The notes: generated by a model from the letters alone, not told the origin. A stretch of 64,000 nt of DNA from Pegoplata infirma (GCA_963921195.1 OY992536.1:113858778-113922777), one strand, 5' to 3'; shown: positions 1-11,761, counted from the first letter of the stretch. Program-made: numbers and translations.

Positions 1-290
1 CTTTTATGCTGATATGGCAAAATAAAAAAAATGGAAAAATTAGGGGAGATCCTCCTTTTTCATCTGCCATCGCCAGTGTCATCATATGACACTAACCAAT
101 ATTTCAAAAATATTTTACAAAATTATCCATTAAAATTTTGAAGTCATTTTAAAAGAAATCAAGATCACGAAATGAAAAACTGCAAATGCAGTTTTACCCC
201 ATTTGATCTCCACATTCAGACGTATATCATCCAGTTCATGTTTATTATTGGCAGTCGGACGGTGTTATAATTGCTTGAAAACTGTAGAAG
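1..290. repeat. Degraded dispersed repeat, copy 1
   Basis: This stretch resembles 5690-5910 in the same orientation and 5380-5590 in inverted orientation. All share an AT-rich start, the phrase ATTAGGGGAGATCCTCC, a CAGTGTCA segment and a GTTTTAC(C/T)CCATTTGATCTC segment. No TIR or coding frame is visible. It looks like a fragment of an old foldback element. Positions 291-867 hold AT-rich DNA in which I see no gene. Confidence 0.5.
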
Positions 291-867
291 TGGCGTGCTT
301 AGTTTTGCAATTGCCTAATAACAATCATACGCAACGGTGCACAGTGGTTTATTTTTAATAATTTAACTATTCAGTAAGTAGATACTGAACCGATGCGGCG
401 AAACTCATACAGGTTAAAACTAACGTAATTTCGAGCTAAAGTTTTGACGGTGGACCCCAAATTCCAAATAGGGGCACCACCTGGGGCCCCTAAAGTAGGA
501 CATGTTTAGTACACAAAAACTTTAAATGCTTTAAGATCACCACTTTTAAATGCGTATAAAAAAAAACTAGCGCTGAACTAAAAAAACAACTTGAGGGTTT
601 CGTTATGTAAAATGTCAACTTTCATTTGCTTTTGGTTTCATCCCATCCCGATTCGGAAGGTTCGATTTTGTATCACTATGTAATAGACGATGTATAGGAA
701 AAAACAGTAATTTTAAATTCGGAGTTCGATATAAATTGTTTTTTACAAGGCCAGATAACGATACTCAAAGAGTATCAAAATATCGAAAACGAATGTATAA
801 AATTTATTTTTAATACTACCCTCGAGCTCGAAATAAAATCATTGTTATATATAAATAAAAATTACAA

Positions 868-2813
868 TGTTAACCAAGTTTGGCAATCGAAACGAATAAC
901 GGTATCGATATCGGTATTGGTATCGTTTTTTATTTATTTCGGTATCGGTTACGGTATTTGAGTTGAATCGATTACGGTATTACCGATACCGAAACGTCGA
1001 TACCGGTACGTACCGGTATTATCGAAAAAAATGCTAAAAATATAAAAAACGCATAAAAACTTAAATTTTTTTTCAATTTTAATACTTAAACACGTATTTA
1101 TTTACGTATTTATTTTTAGCATTTTTTGCTAAAATGGCCTTTAAAATGTGAAAAAAAAATTAAAATTGCGTTTTCTTAGGGGGTCGGTGGGGACGTTGCC
1201 GGACCACACCTAAAAAAGGGGGCGGACCGAGAAAACTGTAATTTTCTTATCCCGTTGATCAAAGTGCAGGACTTTGAAGTTATTCTGACATAAAAATGTT
1301 TCATTTGTTAAAGAAAAAAGTAAAAAAAAAAATGTGTAAAAAATGTAGAAGAGTTAAATTCGACTTACAAGGAAGGTCTCCCTGGTGTCACCCGCCGATC
1401 TTTATGGAATTGGTTTTATTTTGTAGAGTAGAAACAATAAAGTGACACGTATTTTTTTATTGGCCCAAATTCATATTTAGGGGGTGGAAATGAGGGGGAA
1501 GAAACGGTCATTTTTCAGTTTTTTGTGTTTATCTCATATATTATACAAATAAACCTATGTCATGTTATATACCAAATGAAAGGTCTTTGGAAAACCTATC
1601 TTCATGTGCAAAGATCATGTCCAAACATGCACAACTTTTCGTCATATTGAGTAAAATGCCAAAATTTTTGGACATTTTTGTTAATAAGTCGAAAAAAATT
1701 CACTTTTTTTACACGTTGTTAGCATCACAAGATAGGTATTTTAATTTCCTTTTATTTGATACCAAATCGTAAAAAACTGAAAAAGGTCAATTTTCCTCCA
1801 GTCAAATCGACCGGGGGGTCGATTTGACTGGAGAGAAATAAGTTGGGCCGCTAAAAAATACGTGTCGAATTAATTTTCGTTCTGAACAACATATCCAAAT
1901 GTCATGAAGATGTCATGAAGACCAGGGAGACTCTCCTTGTTAGCCGAATCCATGAATATCCAAGGTGCACTTTTAAAGTGATAGTTAGTTTTCTAACTAA
2001 ATATTTTATTTTGAGTAAAAAAAACTTTTTTTTTGTAATTTTTGAAAAAAAAAAATTACAAAATTTTTTTTTTTTTGAGTCTAAATTTTTTTTCGAGTGT
2101 AAGTTTTTTTTTGCTTAATTGTAAAAATATTTGTGAGTGACAAAAATACTTTGTAAAATATTTTTCTGACTCTTCCATGTTTTTAAAGCTGGTTTAACGG
2201 GTTTTTCAACACGTGAACTAAAGGTGAAACCAATTTGAAATTCACGGTTTGCTAATAATTTTTGAACCACGAAGTCCTATAAATATTAAAAAAAATCCTT
2301 GGGCACCCACATCACGGATTAAATAAAAATCTCCAAAAGACTTAACTATACTAAGGGGTGCGGAAAGTTTCTATTGAGAGTCTAAATGATTTCAAAAAAA
2401 TTTGGTGAAAATCAATAATTTTCTTCTGCTCCCGCTTAGCGTTTGAAGTATGATTTTTTTTTGGAAATTTTTACTTAATCCACGATGTGGGTGCCGTAAG
2501 ATTTTTTTTATTTTTATGAGACTTCTGGGAGACATTTAGAGTACGATTTTGAATTTACAAAAACCAAAAAAAATAAAAATTTTCTATTAATTTTTATTTT
2601 TGTAAAAACAACATGTTTTTTTAGGAAAAAACGTTGCAATACCGTTTCAATACCGGCACGTACCGGTACCGAAGGAAAAGGTTTTTGGATACCGGTATCC
2701 GATACCAAAACTGAGTTTCGGTATTGGTATTGGTACCGGTATTCAATTTAAAGGGTTTTGAAACGGATAACGGTATTGAAATGGTATCGATTGCCAACAT
2801 TGGTGTTAACCAA
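868..2813. mobile_element. hAT-like MITE with CGGTAT-rich subterminal arms
   Basis: A perfect direct repeat, TGTTAACCAA, lies at 868-877 and 2804-2813, consistent with a TSD of 8 bp (hAT type) or slightly more. Next to it the ends are imperfect inverted repeats: CCAAGTTTGGCAATCG on the left and the complement of CCAATGTTGGCAATCG on the right. About 150 bp inside each end is packed with CGGTAT/ATACCG words. No transposase frame is seen, so it is non-autonomous. The interior has a second inverted pair (about 1435-1560 with 1750-1870) centred near the hairpin at 1796-1833, probably a second element inserted inside. Confidence 0.6.
1796..1833. repeat. Perfect 17-bp-stem hairpin
   Basis: Positions 1796-1812 (CTCCAGTCAAATCGACC) are the exact reverse complement of 1817-1833, separated by GGGG. 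It is the centre of a larger imperfect inverted repeat (about 1435-1870) whose arms share a GGCCCAA..ACACGTATTTTT segment. The arms are worn but this hairpin has no mismatch. Confidence 0.8.
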
Positions 2814-3006
2814 AGAAGAGATTTTTGAAATTTGTAGTTAATTTAATGGACTTTCATCTAAAAATATTAAAAAAAAAAAAATAAAACTGACGTGTTTTAG
2901 AAAAAATTGTTTTTACCCAAAATTTTAAAAATTCGGAACCAGTTATGAATATTTTCCAAAAACAAATAATGGCAATCGATAGCCCATACAAAACTCGATA
3001 ATGCCT

Positions 3007-3178
3007 TTATGATACTTGCTTTTTTAAATTACTTGTTGCTGCATTTATTAGGGTTTTTCTATGGGAATTACGATGAATTGAAAATTTTTGATTGAAGTTA
3101 TCGAAATTTTTATAGAAAAAAACTAATAAATGCAGCAACAAGTAACTTAAAAAAAAAAACAGTATCATACGCACTTAA
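3007..3178. repeat. Inverted repeat, about 60-bp arms
   Basis: The left arm (about 3007-3065, containing TTACTTGTTGCTGCATTTAT) pairs with the right arm (about 3112-3178, containing ATAAATGCAGCAACAAGTAA). The loop is about 45 bp. It lies in the Gnmt intron, just downstream of exon 1 in gene orientation. No TSD was identified, so it may be a small foldback MITE. Confidence 0.6.
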
Positions 3179-3404
3179 AATAGATTAGTTTTGAAAGCTT
3201 CAGATTTGTTGAGTTACAGTTCAAAGCAATTTTTTTTGAAAACTAAAAATAACTGCTATCTGAAAATTTTACATATTTGGCGCCACGAAACTTTCTTTTA
3301 TAAGTATCACATAAAAATGTGCATATATTTTTGGTGTGTTAAAAAAAAACAACACATAGGTCTTTTCGTCGGCGCATCAATGTATACGTATGTAAGAAAC
3401 TTAC

Positions 3405-3622
3405 CCAGTACCACAGGCTACATCTAAAATACGTTTACAATTTTTAGCTTTCAATAAATTAATCAAAAATTGCTTATAATTATCGGTACGGGAGTTTTTG
3501 TCACCAATGAAAATTTCCCAAACCTTGGCGGCTCTACCATCAGCATACTGATCACGGACACCTTCGGCAGAAATACCCTCAGAACGGGCAACAAAAACGC
3601 TATCGGCTGAATTGGCAGTCAT
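3405..3622 (-). CDS. Gnmt: Glycine N-methyltransferase, first coding exon (partial gene)
   Basis: Gnmt transfers a methyl group from S-adenosylmethionine (SAM) to glycine, giving sarcosine and S-adenosylhomocysteine. It is a cytosolic enzyme that controls SAM levels. The exon encodes about 72 residues. Seen near the N-terminus are DQYADGRAAKVWEIFIGD, matching the conserved YADG..A.VW..YIGD segment of animal Gnmt, and ILDVACGTG at the end, the class I methyltransferase motif I that binds SAM. The ATG at 3622-3620 has G at -3. The exon ends two bases into a codon at a GTAAGT donor (3404-3399). The conserved continuation of motif I is not found in 1-3400, so the first intron exceeds 3.4 kb and the remaining exons lie beyond the left edge. 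The identification is firm; the rest of the gene is not visible. Confidence 0.9.
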
Positions 3623-4083
3623 GACGGACAGTGTTTGAGGAACAACGACAAATGTACTTGATCAACTGATGTGAATGGTCAAACTGAATTTACACTCTAA
3701 CGAAACTTTTCACAAAAACTCAATTTCTAACGATAATCGGCACAACAAGCCCACTAAACAACAGCAGCGCTAGCGAACAACAACAGCTGAACAGTGAAAA
3801 AAAAAAACAACAAACTATAAAAACGTAAGCAGCAATGAAAGCGAAATTGAACTAAAATACAAAACAGAAGATAGATAACAAAGTCAAAACAAGTCATCGA
3901 CGTAGTGAAGTTTTTGCGTTTGTTTATGCCTCTGTATGCGTAAGTTTTTTTTTGTAAACAATTAATACGATTACTGAAAGCCCTACAATACAGATTTTTG
4001 CACAACTTCGAATGGACTGCCAAAAGTCCTATGTGTATTTTTTGAAAAATGTATTGAAGCGGCTTGATAGGTGAGCGCATAAC
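3623..4083 (-). promoter_or_regulatory. Gnmt 5' leader and probable promoter region
   Basis: This is the non-repetitive DNA immediately upstream of the Gnmt start codon. On the minus strand, arthropod initiator-like TCAGTT words occur about 30 and 50 bp before the ATG. No TATA box is placed correctly for either. I infer a TATA-less promoter and cannot fix the start site. CAACAACAG-like repeats about 120-150 bp upstream are typical of fly leader or promoter DNA. Confidence 0.35.
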
Positions 4084-4339
4084 CAGGGTTATAGAGTAAG
4101 GTAACAAATGGCGTTTGAAGAAGTAGTAAACAAAAATCATATGGTATTATTTACGAAATTTTATCACAAATCGAAATCTGAGCGAGATGGAAGATACCAG
4201 TTATACAGTGAGCATGCAGATCGTCTTTTGTCTCTCTTCGTTTTACGTTTGAACTTTAGTGTGGTATTACCAGATTTTTCCAATAATTTTTGGTGATGCC
4301 AGATCTACACAATGGTCGATTCCTTGCTCTATAACTCTG
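4084..4339. mobile_element. Small MITE upstream of Gnmt
   Basis: Ends are inverted repeats CAGGGTTATAGAGTAAGG (left) and the complement of CAGAGTTATAGAGCAAGG (right), 16 of 18 matching. Flanks GCATAAC and GTATGAC look like a decayed TSD. It is 256 bp with no credible gene, and it sits about 460 bp upstream of the Gnmt start codon. Positions 4340-4657 show nothing I can identify. Confidence 0.55.
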
Positions 4340-4657
4340 TGTATGACTATAGACACTGCTGTAGGGTGTTATGACTAAACAGGAGAAAAAAACAAAGCGA
4401 TTTTTATCTAACTTTAACTTAATATGGCAACTCGTTCTACTTTTCACATGGTTATTTAGAGATTTCTCACAAATGGATCGGGAATCCTTTTTTCGTAATT
4501 GTTCTTATACATTTTATATGAAAACGAAATTCCGCAGCTGTGTTTTGTTTTTGACTTACCGCCCATTTAACTTAGAGGTCGGTTCTTCAAAATGGGTCCT
4601 AGGAAGTAAGTAGCATTACAGTTAGTTTTGTAAGATTTATACAGATTAATACAAAAA

Positions 4658-5296
4658 CAAGTGAGTGTGCTAAATTAGGCTGTGCCGAATCTTTTATACC
4701 CTCCAAAATGTTAAAAAACATAAAAACAAATTTCAGGGGCGCCTTTTTTTGGTGGGAAGAGGGGGTTGGTTTGGAAGTTTGGTGGGAGACAGTGGGGACA
4801 CCTTCCCCTTGTGATAGATGTTATCAAATGGATTTATTATGATTCTTCCAATTATTTAATCCAATTAATCATTATTAAAATACATTTTTTATATCCACGC
4901 CCACAAAAATGGCAGGTAATTTTTTTTTTTTTGTATTTTTTTTATTTGCTGGGTCCACATGCAAGGTTTTGAGCTTCCTCTGACATCAAAATGTTGCAAT
5001 TGCTTAAAAAAAGTACAAAACACCCTGCAAAAAATACCGTTTTTCAGAGGTTGGTTAAGTTCTCCAGGGGGAACTTTTTTCCCCTTGGTCCGATTTTGTC
5101 CATTTCCGAACTTAACCTGCCAAGGAATATATTTTGGACTGTACCCTGTCCTCTTTGGACGGACAGACGGACGGACATCGCTAGAATGTCTTAGAATCGA
5201 TCACTTGTCAATAATATAAACACTTTATGGGGTCCTAGACCGATATTTCGATGCGTTACACACGGAATGACAAAGTGGGTGTGGTTGGAGGATATA
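4658..5296 (+). mobile_element. mini-me-type dipteran repeat element
   Basis: It starts with CAAGTGAGTGTGCTAAATT followed by GCCGAATC..TATACCCTCC. Near its end it has a (GGAC)n run (5157-5176), then ATCGCTAGA..., TATGGGGTCCTAGACC..., and a closing GGAGGATATA. A GTCY-type tetranucleotide run, a short conserved core and a TA-rich stretch are the layout described for dipteran mini-me elements. Related copies in this window are at 22538-23547 (+) and about 60330-60985 (-). Confidence 0.6.
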
Positions 5297-5379
5297 AACA
5301 AATTTACACCGTCCGACAAAAATTAAAAAAGTCATTAAACACGAACTAGATAATATAAGTTTAAAACTAGAGACTAAAT

Positions 5380-5920
5380 GTAGCAAACCTGCGTTTACAG
5401 TTTTTCTTTTCGTGATCTTGTTTTGTTTTAATAGGACTTCAAAATTTTAAAGAATTCAATTTTATAAAATATTTTTTTAATATTTGTACTTGTCTTAGGA
5501 TGCCACTAGTGATAGCAAATGAAAGAGGAGGATCTCCCTTAATTTTCCTATTTTATTATTTTTACATATCAGGAAAAAGGAGGTAATTTACGACCTTTCA
5601 AAAATGTATCCTTTAATATCATTAAAAATGTTCAACAAAATATTTTGTTAAAAGTTTTTAAATGACTTTATTCACATCTTTTTAACCTGATATGACAAAA
5701 TAAAAAATGTAAAAATTAGGGGAGATCCTCCTCCATCACCAGTGTCACCTTAAGAGAAATGCAAATATTTCAAAAATATTTTACAAAATGTATCCTTTAA
5801 AACATTGAAGTTCTTTTTAAAATGAAATACGAGAAAAAACTGTAAATGCAGTTTTACTCCATTTGATCTCTACTTTCAGACGTATAATACCCGGTTCATG
5901 TTTAATATTGGTTGTCGGTG
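5380..5920. repeat. Degraded foldback repeat
   Basis: The left half (5380-5590) and right half (5690-5910) are approximate reverse complements: GAGGAGGATCTCCCTTAATT against ATTAGGGGAGATCCTCCTCC. The right half matches 1-290. No intact ends or gene were seen. Positions 5921-6279 show nothing I can support. Confidence 0.55.
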
Positions 5921-6279
5921 GAGGATGTATAAAAGAATCTTACACATAGGACTTCTTGCAGACCGGTCGACGGTATATTTTCTAATGTTGCCGATAGTTG
6001 GTTGTGTTCTTTTCATGTTTAAATTTAAATATGTGCTGGGTAGGTGTAAGTATTTAGAAAGGCATGTACTAGCACGGGTGCTGTTATTACTAATCTTATC
6101 AGTAATAGTTCTGCCAAATCACTAGGGTTTTGTTTTTATATTCTGTTGTTTTTTCCATTTTTCAATGACACTGACCTTAGAATGATGAAGTCGAAATTTG
6201 TCTTCCTTATGAAAACAATTATAAAATTTCATAATCTTGTTTACTCATGTCGCACTTGATGGCAAAAAGAGAAACAAGA

Positions 6280-6770
6280 ATACCCTACAATCAAAAAAAA
6301 AATCTAAAATGACAAGAAATTTATTTTTATCTTTTGCTATCTACTATTTAACAAGAATTCTTAGCAATTTTATAAGCTTTTTACCAATAATTTTTTGATT
6401 TTACAAGGCTTTACCAATAAAATTTACTAGATTTTTTGCTACCTCCTACTATACGAGAATTCCTAGTGAACATTGCGAGCTTTTTAGTAATTTTACAAGA
6501 GTTTTATCAATAAAACTGTAAATTTTTAACTTTTTTTGGCGCAATAAAACTTACAAGGAATTCCGTAAATTTACTAGATTTTTTGTAAAATTTACGAAAA
6601 TTTTCAAAATTTAGAAAAGAAAATTTATAATCTACAAAAAATTTAAAAATTTACATTTTACAAAAAAAATTTAAATTTCAATCAAAAATTGTTTGTAAAA
6701 AAACAAGGAAAACTGTCAAATATTGGTAAAACGGTATTACAAGCGGTTCTTGAGCTCAACTAAAAGACGG
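6280..6770. repeat. Partial ACAAG/ACCAATAAAA-rich repeat
   Basis: AT-rich DNA with recurring ACAAG, TTACCAATAAA and AATTTAC words. Its end (about 6700-6760) is the approximate inverse of 7060-7110 in the next element, so it is probably a broken copy of the 7015-7777 family. No frame and no clear TSD. Confidence 0.4.
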
Positions 6771-7014
6771 AATTAATGAATTATACACACCTGTAGGCAA
6801 AATTAATTTAAATATAAGGCCTTTTACATCAAATGTACAGATAAAGAAATAACACCAAATTTAGCCAAATTTATAGTACATAGAAAATTATACAAGAATG
6901 CGCAATTTTAAGATTGAGGTGCATTCCGTTTTAAGGTGATTTTATCAAGGGAACTCGACACAAATTTGACAATTTTTTTAATATTTAAACAAACTTACTT
7001 ATAAGGAAGTGGTT

Positions 7015-7777
7015 CACTCAAAAAAAAAAAAAAAAACTGGTAAAAGCCTGGTAAAATGCCTTGTAATCCCGTTCTACCAATATTTAACAATTTTCCTTGT
7101 TTTTTAACAAAAAAATCTTGTACTTTGCTCAAACGAGAACTACAGTTTTATTGGTAATTTTACAAATTTATTTTCTTAATTGTATTCTAAAACTGTAATT
7201 ATACAATACAGTTTTTATTACGAGGATTCTAGTCGATTTCAAAAAACTGTTATATTACAAAAATTATATTATACAAGGATTTATATTGTTTAACAAAAAA
7301 AACATTTTTTTTTGTAAATTTTCTATTTTTTTTTTTAATTTCAAAGTCCCGGACAATTTCTTTTTTTTTATTGAAAAATATTAAAAAAAAAGTTGACAAA
7401 ATTTTGAAAAATATTATTACTAGGATTCTAGTTAATTTACAAAAAAAAGTTATTTTACAAAAATGATTTTATTACGAGGATTACTGTTGTTTAAAAAACA
7501 TTTTTTTGTAAATTTACCATTTTGGTTTGTAAATTTACCATTTTTTAAACATAATTACCATTTTTTCTTGTAAGTTTACAATTTTTTTTTTATATTTCCG
7601 GTTTTAAAACAATATTTTTACCAATAAAATTGGTTATTTTACCAATTTTTAGCGCATTCAAAATTACGAGGAAAGTCTCGTAATTTTACGAGAATTTTAC
7701 CTACCTTCTATTTTACGAGAATAGCCTCGTAATATCACGAGATTTTTTGGTAACTTTACAAGGTTTTTTTTTGAGTG
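7015..7777. mobile_element. MITE with CACTCAAAA/TTTTGAGTG ends
   Basis: It begins CACTCAAAAAAAA at 7015 and ends TTTTTTTTTGAGTG at 7777, with a roughly palindromic interior rich in TTACGAGG, ACAAGG and ACCAAT words. The ends match the TA-inserting CACTCA elements at 14045 and 16694, but the interior differs. No clean TSD is visible (TT on the left, TA on the right). Positions 7778-8211 hold old repeats: a segment near 7930-8000 is inverted relative to 6890-6970. Confidence 0.5.
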
Positions 7778-8211
7778 TAGGAGAAATAAATTGACATATA
7801 ATTTTTTTAGCGGTCCAAATTTGTACTTAGCAGGTGCAATGTATAGGTTATTTGGATAGCCCTATATGTAACTAAGAAAATTGCGTTTTTGGTTTTTCAA
7901 ATTTTCGAAAACTGGGCTTAAGAGGCGTGGTCAAATATTGAAAAAATGGTAAAATTTGTGGCGAGTTGCCTTGATTAAATATTTATCACATTAAAACGGA
8001 ATGCACCACATTGTCAAAAATTTACGTTCTTATATAGTTTTGTATGGGCTATCGATTAAATTTTTTTTTTTTGGAAAATTTTCAGAACCCGTTCTGAAAT
8101 TTTCCATTTTTTAAAAAAGTCAATTTATCAAAAATCCGGCCACTTTTTTTTTTCTTTTTTATTTATTTTTTTAAAAGTTTAGATGTTTGTCCATCCACAC
8201 AAAAAAAATCA

Positions 8212-8445
8212 GAAACACGTTCATCTTTTTTTTCGAGAAAATCGCATTTGAACTTTAAATTTCATAACAATTTTGTTATTTGCTTGTATTTCTTTGTTTT
8301 AAAGTTGCGAATGAGTAATATTAATTGCATAAATATTCGTCATACGCTCTGTTGACACAAAGAAATACAAGCAAATAACAAAATTGATATGAAATTTAAA
8401 GTTCAAATGCGATTTTCTCGAAAAAAAAGATGAACGCAATTGTTA
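8212..8445. repeat. Inverted repeat, about 90-bp arms
   Basis: The left arm (about 8212-8302) and right arm (about 8352-8445) are near-perfect complements over GTTCATC, TCGAGAAAATCGCATTTGAA, CTTTAAATTTCAT and TTTGCTTGTATTTCTTTG. The loop is about 50 bp. No coding content. Confidence 0.7.
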
Positions 8446-8889
8446 ATCACAAATTGAAAAAGTGTGCAGGAACAGCAAATACCCATATTTTGATGAAAAC
8501 AAAGTGGAATAAATTTGGCGGAGAGTGGAAAGAAAAGTTGTGCAAAAGTTGATAGGAGGCATTATAAGAGAAGCCACAAAATGTATACCAAATAAGGACA
8601 CATAAACTTCCAATTATAATTTTTTTAAAGGTTAATAAATTACCTTTATTTTAATGTATAAAATGTTAATATATGTTGTTTCATTTAAAACTTATGGTCG
8701 GTTTAATACGTCCCGATTTTAAGTGGCCACTACTTTATATGGCGTGTTTAAGTATTGAAAAAATTGTCAAATTTGTGTCGAGTTCCCTTGATTCTTGTAT
8801 AATTTTCTATGGGCTAGAGAACCTGTTCTGAAATTTTATATAAAAAAGGTAATTTCTTAAAACTATCTATTCACACAAAAAAATCTAAA

Positions 8890-9035
8890 GTGCGTTTATT
8901 TTTTTTAGAAAATCAGCTTTGAATATTGTATTACTGTTAGCATCTGTAAATTTCTTGTATTTTACCTATTGCTTCAATTAGGCGAGTTGGATTGATAACA
9001 ATTTACGAAACTAGCGATCCGTTGAAACGAATTAT
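8890..9035. repeat. Outer inverted arm, left member
   Basis: About 8915-9015 is the approximate reverse complement of 12755-12845; both share CTGTAAATTTCTTGTATTTTAC and TTACGAAAC segments. The pair brackets about 3.7 kb holding four separate insertions, which suggests one old foldback element opened by later insertions. Confidence 0.55.
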
Positions 9036-9057
9036 GTTTTTTGTTTATTGTTATTAT

Positions 9058-9507
9058 CAGGGACACGACTATCATGCCTAAAAAATATGCACTAAAAATA
9101 TTGAAATATGCACTTAAAACTACAAAAATATGTAATGAAAATTAAAAAAAATTATACATTTGTACATTTTTTGAAAAAAAAAATGCTTAATAAGTTTTTA
9201 CTTTGTTAAGTTATTAACAGGGAAAAATTCATTCATACAAGTATTTGACCTCGAAAAAAATTGTCAGGCCTGCTCAACCGGCACATTAATGATGTTTACA
9301 AAAAAAAACATAAAAATGGAAAAAATAATAGAAAATATTACCCAAAAATATGCATTTATTGCAGAATACTAGCAAAATATGCAAAAATATGCAGTAACGA
9401 ATCGATGCCATTTTAAAGCAAATTTATTGATTTGCAAAGATATATGGTTTATGCTGTTCTAAGACTAACGGGAAATAATATGCATTTGCATAAAAATCCT
9501 CTCCTTG
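9058..9507. mobile_element. hAT-like MITE with ATATGCA-rich interior
   Basis: Left end CAGGGACACGACTATCATGC; right end is the complement of CAAGGAGAGGATTTTTATGC (14 of 20 match). Flanks GTTATTAT (9050-9057) and GTTATTAA (9508-9515) agree at 7 of 8 bases. The interior is dense in ATATGCA words and shares a GCAAATTT..TTTGCAAAGATAT segment with the hAT element ending at 25933. Non-autonomous. Confidence 0.6.
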
Positions 9508-9603
9508 GTTATTAAACACTCTTATACATTTTTGTTGAAATTTACCCACTTTATTGTAGGTGAATGTTCTCCTACTATAAAGTAGGAAAAAATACACTAT
9601 GTG

Positions 9604-9817
9604 CTCGATTCTCGAATACGACTTCACCATTCACCAAATTTTTAAAAATTTGATATTCTTTCGAGTTTTAAGTTTTTAAAATATGTTCTTGTAATTATTA
9701 AAGATATTGACTAGATCTTCAATTGTTACAAGAAAAAAAATTTTAAATCTTAAAATTCGAAAGAATATCAAATTTTTAAAAATTGGGTGAATGGTGAAGT
9801 CGTATTCGAGAATCGAG
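9604..9817. mobile_element. Palindromic MITE, 9-bp TSD
   Basis: Ends CTCGATTCTCGAATACGACT and its complement are perfect over more than 30 bp, and most of the 214 bp folds on itself. The direct repeat CACTATGTG flanks it at 9595-9603 and 9818-9826. A 9-bp duplication is typical of Mutator-like elements and unlike the 8-bp hAT elements around it. No gene. Family assignment is inferred from TSD length only. Confidence 0.7.
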
Positions 9818-9898
9818 CACTATGTGTTTAATATTTAACATTTGCACACACAGTGTGTTACACACTGTGTGTATTACTAATAAACATTTTGTGTGTAC

Positions 9899-11761
9899 TA
9901 GGGTGGCTCGTTTTTGGGCTTTTCTCTCTGATCAAATTCTAATACCCGCCAAAAGTGTCGGTCCCCTAAGGGTAACTCACATGCAAAATATCACTCCGAT
10001 CGGAGTTTATCTTCTGTCTCCACTTTGAGCCTCAAAATTGGCTTTTTCGCAAAAAAGGACTTAAAAAAAAAAATAAAAAAAATTTAAGTTTTTTTATTAA
10101 AATAATTAAAAAATTATTTTTGTATAATATTTGATCGTTAATACCTAAATATGAAATTTAAAGATTTTACGGTATCATTAACCCGTTCAAACTTGATACC
10201 AAAAAAATGGCATGATTTTGGGGGCGTTCTCAAAACACCTTTTTTCAAAATTTGAAAATTTTATTAAAAAAAAATTTTAAATATACCATTTTTTCTTTCT
10301 GAATTCATTAAGAACACCTTGGAGAAGAAAAATGTGAAATATGGCGCATATCCGTCGAGCCACTTTTCGGGAATCGCCGGGTGAAGTTAGCGGATTTCAA
10401 GGAAATGTTGGTTTTATCAATAATTTGGATTAATAAAATCTTATAAATTTCATTTTTGTCCAAATTAACGGTTTTATGGTGTCGTGGCATTTTATTATAT
10501 AACTTTAAGTCTGTCATGAAATCTTACAGATCTAGGACGTCTTAAACCCACATTGGCTGGGGGTCAAAAATGACCCCCGCGGAAAATTTGAAGTTTTGAG
10601 CTTAAATTTTGTGCTATAAACAAGTATAAAACGCCTTTTATGTTTTTTACCCCAAATTTTATTTCGTATTAATATATTATCTTTAAAAAAATCGTTAACC
10701 CATCTTGGTAGGGGGACAAAAATGACCCATTCAATGAAAAGTATATATTTTTTTATATAAAATTAATTTGTTGCAATCTTTTAGATACCTTTAAATCAGC
10801 CCTTAAATCTCTCATATTTAAGATATCTTTAACCCATATTGGCCAGGGGTCAAAAATGACCCCGACAAAAAATTTTAGGCATAGTGCTTGAATTTTTTTA
10901 TATCAACAAAATATATATTTTTTATTGAATGGGTCATTTTTGACCCCTTACCAAGAAGGCTTAACGATTTTTTTAAAGATAATATTATAATACGAAATAA
11001 TAGTTGGGGTAAAAAACATAAAAGCCGTTTTATACTTGTTTATAGCACAAAATTTAAGCTCTAAACTTCAAATTTTCCGCGGGGGTCATTTTTGACCCTC
11101 AGCCAATGTGGGTTTAAGACGTCCTAGATCTGTAAGATTTCATGACAGACTTAAAGTTATATAATAGAATGCCACGACACCATAAAACAGTTTATTTAGA
11201 AAAAAATGAAATTTATAAGATTTTATTAATCCAAATTATTGATAAAACCAAAATTTCCTTGAAATCCGCTAACTTCCCCCACGATTCCCGAAAAGTGGCT
11301 CGACGGATATCCGCCATATTCCACATTTTTCTTCTCCAAGGTGTTCTTAATGAACTCAGAAAGAAAAAATGGTATATTTAAAATTTTTTTTTAATAAAAT
11401 TTTCAAATTTTGAAAAAAGGTGTTTTGAGAACGCCCCCAAAATCATGTCATTTTTTTGGTATCAGGTTTGAACGGGTTAATGATACCGTAAAATCTTTAA
11501 ATTTCATATTTAGGTATTTACGATCAAATGTTATACAAAAATAATTTTTTAATTATTTTAATAAAAAAACATAAATTTTTTTTTTATTTTTTTTTTAAAG
11601 TCCTTATTTGCGAAAACCCCAATTTTGAGGCTCAAAGTGGAGACAGAAGATAAACTCCGATCGGAGTGATATTTTGCATGTGAGTTACCCTTAGGGGACC
11701 GACACTTTTGGCGGGTATTAGAATTTGATCAGAGAGAAAAGCCCAAAAACGAGCCATCCTA
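9899..11761. mobile_element. hAT foldback element with about 850-bp arms
   Basis: Ends TAGGGTGGCTCGTTTTTGGG and the complement of TAGGATGGCTCGTTTTTGGG. A perfect 8-bp TSD, GTGTGTAC, lies at 9891-9898 and 11762-11769. The left arm (to about 10755) and right arm (from about 10910) are near-complementary along their whole length, with a loop of about 150 bp. The short open frames in the arms mirror each other and have no recognisable domains. Inside, the self-complementary word GGGGTCAAAAATGACCCC or close variants recurs in both arms and in the loop. Confidence 0.88.
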
